Of a DNA stretch of 8,611 bases, positions 5,821 to 8,611 are shown one piece after another. The first letter of the stretch is position 1, and every line of letters starts with the position of its first letter. The stretch covers positions 1 to 8,611 of the forward strand of contig JAEWYW010000043.1 of NCBI GenBank assembly GCA_023458535.1. Direction: 5' to 3'. The DNA comes from Bacteroidota bacterium (GTDB lineage: Bacteria > Bacteroidota > Bacteroidia > Flavobacteriales > Weeksellaceae). The translations under genes were made by a program, and so were the position numbers. Below the pieces are notes generated by a model. The model did no database searches. It saw nothing but the letters and a program-made list of their open reading frames with translations, and had not been told where the DNA came from.

Positions 5821-7956
5821 TTACTCCTTAATAACTTTCTTGGAAATTTTCTCCTTACCAGTATTAATTTCGATAATGTAAATACCATTAGTGTATGAAG
5901 ATAAATCTAAGGAGTGTTCATTTCCTTTTATTTCTCCACTGTTCAAAAGTTTACCACTTAAATCAATAATTTTAAACTGAGATTTAGCAGGAGCTTTTAA
6001 AACTTTTACATAATCTTTTGTTAAAGTAGGAGATACAATAATGCCTTTATCTGCGTTAACATCTACTGTTCCTAGAAGTTCCGAATAACCTGTAACAATT
6101 ATTGAATAGTTTTGTGGAGCAGGTTGAGGAGTACTAGCGTTATTCACTAAAGTACCTTTGTTAGTAACCTCAATTTTGTAAGTTCTACCAGCAACTGGAT
6201 TGTCTATAACAACTTGCTCAACGTTATCTACAATGTTGTCTCCCTTAGTTGCAGGTGTCATAGGACTTGCGGCGTTTAGTTTCCATGGAAAACTTACCGT
6301 ATTTGTAGTCACGTCCGTAACGCGTAAATCCAAATCATTCACCAATCTTGAAGATCTGTTATTATGTGCATCATTCCATGTTAAATTGGTTGGTACTTTA
6401 TATTCTGGATCTATCCAAGTAATGGTAACTTTTAATGGTTGGTTACCAGTTGCTTTTACTGAAATAGTGTTAGTAGTAGCATTATTTTTTACTTCGTCTT
6501 TAAAAATAACTGTATTATTGGATTTACCTACGAGTAATTCAGCACCTTTTTTTGCATCGATAAAGCCCCATCCAAAATGTGGATCTGGACCAATATTACC
6601 AGCTTCCGATGCTGTGTGAATCATGAGCGCTTTTGCAGAACCAGCATTCATTTCTGTGTTATTGAAAAGTGACTTGTAAATCTGAGTCCATAATCCAATA
6701 ATACCTGTTACAATTGGTGCAGAATAAGAAGTTCCACTTCCAACGGTAACCGATTGTGAACCTGTAGTGTCCTCAGCCGTTGTAGCACTCGCCACATTGG
6801 TACCTACTGCAGAAATATCTGGTTTGATACCGCCATCATCTCTAGGACCAGCGCTACTATAATCAGAGTGTACAACATCAGATGAATTTACATATCTACC
6901 ACCATTTGCAGTAATGATATCAGTTGCTCCAACAACAATTATATTTTTTGCAAGTGAACCGGGACCAATACAGTCGAATCCGCCTGTACAATTAATTGGA
7001 GGCAATGTTGCATTTGCAGGAAATTGAGTTAGTGCACCTGTGGTTGGATTATTGTAATATTTTGTTGCAGTAGATGTACTGCTAGGACCCATATTGAAAT
7101 AATTACCAGAGGATTTTACAATAATATATGAGGGATTAGTATATACAATATTATCGTAATTTTCATCATTTGTGAAATATGTTCCTTGTAAATCCATGGA
7201 TGTGCCACTATCATAGAGACCATTCCATTTATATGCTGTTACTGCACCAGTGGTGGAATCATATGCTGCTTCACTCCATCCCGAATTATTGCCATATGAA
7301 TGGTTTGAAATCTTAGGTTGGGCAGTTATAATCTTTTGAAATACAGTTTTTGGTGAACTTTCCCCCGGAAGTGTAGTGGTGGCAAAGGCATAATTATCAA
7401 AAGTTGAATTAGGTGCTATTCCTTTAAAATTTACTGGATGAGTTCCTCCACCTTGTAGTTGAAAAGTATATGCGAAATTTTTGGAACCTATAAAACTTGA
7501 GACTGCAGTCGCATGACCACTGTAAGCCATTGAGCTGGCTTCTTTATTAGTGATTCTATTTGGTAAATTATCAAATAATATATGTGCACCAAATGCTCTT
7601 CCACCGTCAAATACTGTATATTTGATATTTTCACCATTGAATGAACCCGTTAAACCAGTAATTGTACCATTTTGTATAAAATCAGAATTGGAATTTTTAA
7701 TTTGATCCAAATCTACAGAGCTTAAAAAGAACGGATTTCCAGACGGATCGAAACCTGCTAATGTCGCTCTTTCTTTTTCAATCTGCTCGTTAATTTCAGA
7801 ACTCCTATTGTTACCATACTTTTTTGAAATGTATCTTTCAAATTTTTTAGTGTTTTCCTCATTTTGACGCTGGAATTCACGACTTAGAGCACTGTTGTCT
7901 TGTGCATGCATAAAAATCAATCCTAACGTCCCAATTAGCAATAGAGATTTTTTCAT
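5821..7956 (-). CDS. Secreted subtilisin-like S8 serine peptidase with T9SS type A sorting domain
   Basis: A 711-residue protease, expected to be exported by Sec, carried over the outer membrane by the type IX system, and released or anchored at the surface. A signal peptide (1-18, MKKSLLLIGTLGLIFMHA) is followed by a charged, probably helical pro-region (about 24-66). The S8 catalytic domain (about 100-475) shows D117 (VFDGG), H148 (SGHAT), the oxyanion Asn N285 (KSSGN) and the nucleophile S410 (GTSYSAP). These diverge from the classic D-S/T-G and HGTHVAG wording but keep the order. C323 and C329 could form a disulfide. A beta-sandwich domain (about 480-625, containing RLVNDLDLRV) resembles that of KP-43-like subtilases. 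Residues about 632-711 are the T9SS signal, with GKLLNSG, SLDLSSYTNGIYIIEI and a Lys-rich end. It is a stand-alone gene with its own promoter and terminator. The natural substrate is unknown; nutrient protein breakdown is likely. Confidence 0.93.
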   Translation of the reverse strand: MKKSLLLIGTLGLIFMHAQDNSALSREFQRQNEENTKKFERYISKKYGNNRSSEINEQIEKERATLAGFDPSGNPFFLSSVDLDQIKNSNSDFIQNGTITGLTGSFNGENIKYTVFDGGRAFGAHILFDNLPNRITNKEASSMAYSGHATAVSSFIGSKNFAYTFQLQGGGTHPVNFKGIAPNSTFDNYAFATTTLPGESSPKTVFQKIITAQPKISNHSYGNNSGWSEAAYDSTTGAVTAYKWNGLYDSGTSMDLQGTYFTNDENYDNIVYTNPSYIIVKSSGNYFNMGPSSTSTATKYYNNPTTGALTQFPANATLPPINCTGGFDCIGPGSLAKNIIVVGATDIITANGGRYVNSSDVVHSDYSSAGPRDDGGIKPDISAVGTNVASATTAEDTTGSQSVTVGSGTSYSAPIVTGIIGLWTQIYKSLFNNTEMNAGSAKALMIHTASEAGNIGPDPHFGWGFIDAKKGAELLVGKSNNTVIFKDEVKNNATTNTISVKATGNQPLKVTITWIDPEYKVPTNLTWNDAHNNRSSRLVNDLDLRVTDVTTNTVSFPWKLNAASPMTPATKGDNIVDNVEQVVIDNPVAGRTYKIEVTNKGTLVNNASTPQPAPQNYSIIVTGYSELLGTVDVNADKGIIVSPTLTKDYVKVLKAPAKSQFKIIDLSGKLLNSGEIKGNEHSLDLSSYTNGIYIIEINTGKEKISKKVIKE

Positions 7957-7994
7957 TTTAATACTTATTTTTAATTTTTATTGACTAAGATTTA

Positions 7995-8026
7995 CAAAAA
8001 TAAAGATTTTATTTGGTATATCGAAA
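7995..8026 (-). promoter_or_regulatory. Promoter of the S8 peptidase gene
   Basis: Minus-strand TATTTTTG (8002 to 7995) matches the -7 consensus TAnnTTTG exactly. TTTCG (8026 to 8022), 19 bp upstream, is a near match to the -33 TTTG. The predicted start leaves about 30 bases of AT-rich leader before the ATG at 7956, with no Shine-Dalgarno sequence, unlike the two near-leaderless promoters elsewhere in the window. Confidence 0.55.
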
Positions 8027-8050
8027 TTTTTAACACTATAAGCCAGAATA

Positions 8051-8066
8051 AAAAATACGTATTTTT
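8051..8066. repeat. Perfect 16-bp palindrome in a divergent spacer
   Basis: AAAAATACGTATTTTT is identical to its own reverse complement. It sits 17 bp before the ATG of the exonuclease/polymerase gene and 25 bp upstream of the peptidase's putative -33 element. Its right arm overlaps TATTTTTA (8060-8067), a one-mismatch -7 box for the plus-strand gene. It could be an operator for a dimeric regulator, or a chance AT-rich palindrome with a TACGTA core. Confidence 0.6.
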
Positions 8067-8067
8067 A
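8060..8067 (+). promoter_or_regulatory. Candidate -7 box of the exonuclease/DnaE-like gene
   Basis: TATTTTTA differs from TAnnTTTG only at the last base and lies 15 bp before the ATG. No TTTG is found at a suitable -33 distance, so this is a weak call. It overlaps the right arm of the palindrome, which would let a bound protein block the promoter. Confidence 0.3.
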
Positions 8068-8082
8068 CAAAAAATTACATCA

Positions 8083-8611
8083 ATGTATTTAGTATTCGAT
8101 ACTGAAACTACAGGTTTACCCAAGAATTTTAATGCTCCGCTTTCAGACTCCGACAATTGGCCAAGAATGGTGCAGATTGCTTGGCAGTTGCATGATGATA
8201 ATGGAGAATTAATAGAGAATCAGGATTATATTATTAAGCCGGAAGGTTATGATATTCCATTTAATGCTGCAAGAATTCACGGGATTACCACAAAAATAGC
8301 CAATGAAGAAGGTAGAGATTTACAGGAAGTTTTGGAAGAATTTTCTAAAGTGTTGGAGAAAGTTCGAGTGGTTTCAGGTCACAATGTAGAATTCGATTAC
8401 AGCATTGTAGGTGCAGAATTTTACCGAAAAAATATTCAGGATAACCTTCAAGATATACCAAAAGCAGATACCATGATTCTGGGGACAGATTACTGTCAGC
8501 TTCCCGGAGGTAGAGGCGGAAAATTTAAGTCACCCAAGCTTGAAGAGCTTTACGAAAAACTTTATAATCACAAGTTTGATGAAGCGCATAATGCGGCTGC
8601 AGACGTCAACG
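8083..8611 (+). CDS. DEDDh 3'-5' exonuclease, probably the N-terminus of DNA polymerase III alpha (DnaE) (cut by window edge)
   Basis: The first 176 codons of a DnaQ-like exonuclease domain that removes nucleotides from DNA 3' ends, the proofreading activity in replication. All three Exo motifs are visible: Exo I D6-T-E8-T-T-G, Exo II HNVEFD (100-105, with D105), and Exo III H169-N-A-A-A-D174. NWPRMVQIAWQLHD (25-38), IHGITT (65-70) and LPGGRGGKFKSPKLEEL (140-156) are strongly reminiscent of the exonuclease domain that starts the roughly 1,500-residue DnaE of Flavobacteriia. That resemblance is from memory, and a free exonuclease of about 200-250 residues remains possible because the frame is still open at the edge. 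The ATG at 8083 is chosen because the fold begins at residue 2; no Shine-Dalgarno site is seen. The gene is divergent from the S8 peptidase across a 126-bp spacer. Confidence 0.85.
   Translation, partial: MYLVFDTETTGLPKNFNAPLSDSDNWPRMVQIAWQLHDDNGELIENQDYIIKPEGYDIPFNAARIHGITTKIANEEGRDLQEVLEEFSKVLEKVRVVSGHNVEFDYSIVGAEFYRKNIQDNLQDIPKADTMILGTDYCQLPGGRGGKFKSPKLEELYEKLYNHKFDEAHNAAADVN

Noticed and set aside
6200..6619. Plus-strand open frame of 139 codons opposite the S8 peptidase
   Set aside because: It lies wholly antisense to a well-supported coding region, has no recognisable domain, and its composition mirrors the peptidase codons.
1..8611. A new multi-gene system such as a defence island, secondary-metabolite cluster or mobile element
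   Set aside because: Genes are in several short transcripts of unrelated housekeeping or secretion function, with no transposase, integrase, att-like repeats, toxin-antitoxin pair or sharp composition change visible.

Overview
The window looks like ordinary chromosome from a Flavobacteriia-type Bacteroidota, most likely of the Chryseobacterium/Weeksellaceae group. The evidence is the low G+C content, promoters matching the Bacteroidota -7 box TAnnTTTG, absence of clear Shine-Dalgarno sites, a secreted protease ending in a type IX secretion (T9SS) sorting domain, a fused alpha/beta E1 2-oxoacid dehydrogenase, and an exonuclease start resembling the N-terminus of flavobacterial DnaE. The genus is an inference from these traits.

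Left part (1-1337): a minus-strand pair, a class I SAM methyltransferase followed with zero spacing (TAA directly followed by ATG) by a ZIP-family metal transporter that runs off the left edge. Its promoter lies so close to the ATG that the mRNA may be leaderless. A 123-bp divergent spacer separates it from the next gene.

Middle (1338-3610): two plus-strand genes, a THUMP-domain RlmL-type 23S rRNA guanine-N2 methyltransferase and a membrane-anchored family 2 glycosyltransferase. Between them is an AT-rich heptamer repeat that runs into the glycosyltransferase's TTG start. A hairpin terminator overlaps the glycosyltransferase stop and probably also serves the convergent gene beyond it.

Right part (3611-8611): on the minus strand, a full-length fused E1 alpha-beta dehydrogenase (branched-chain 2-oxoacid type, with no E2 or E3 nearby) and a secreted subtilisin-like S8 peptidase with signal peptide, catalytic triad, beta-sandwich domain and T9SS C-terminal signal. 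Each has its own promoter, and the peptidase has its own terminator. The last gene, divergent on the plus strand and cut by the right edge, is a DEDDh 3'-5' exonuclease, probably the proofreading N-terminus of a DNA polymerase III alpha subunit. A perfect 16-bp palindrome lies in that divergent spacer.

The genes do not form one pathway. They cover housekeeping (rRNA modification, replication, acyl-CoA supply), envelope glycosylation, metal uptake and a secreted protease. I see no mobile element, CRISPR array, RNA gene, defence cassette or clear new system. The points worth a second look are small: altered metal-site residues in the ZIP protein, possible leaderless starts, the repeat-generated TTG start, and the palindrome.
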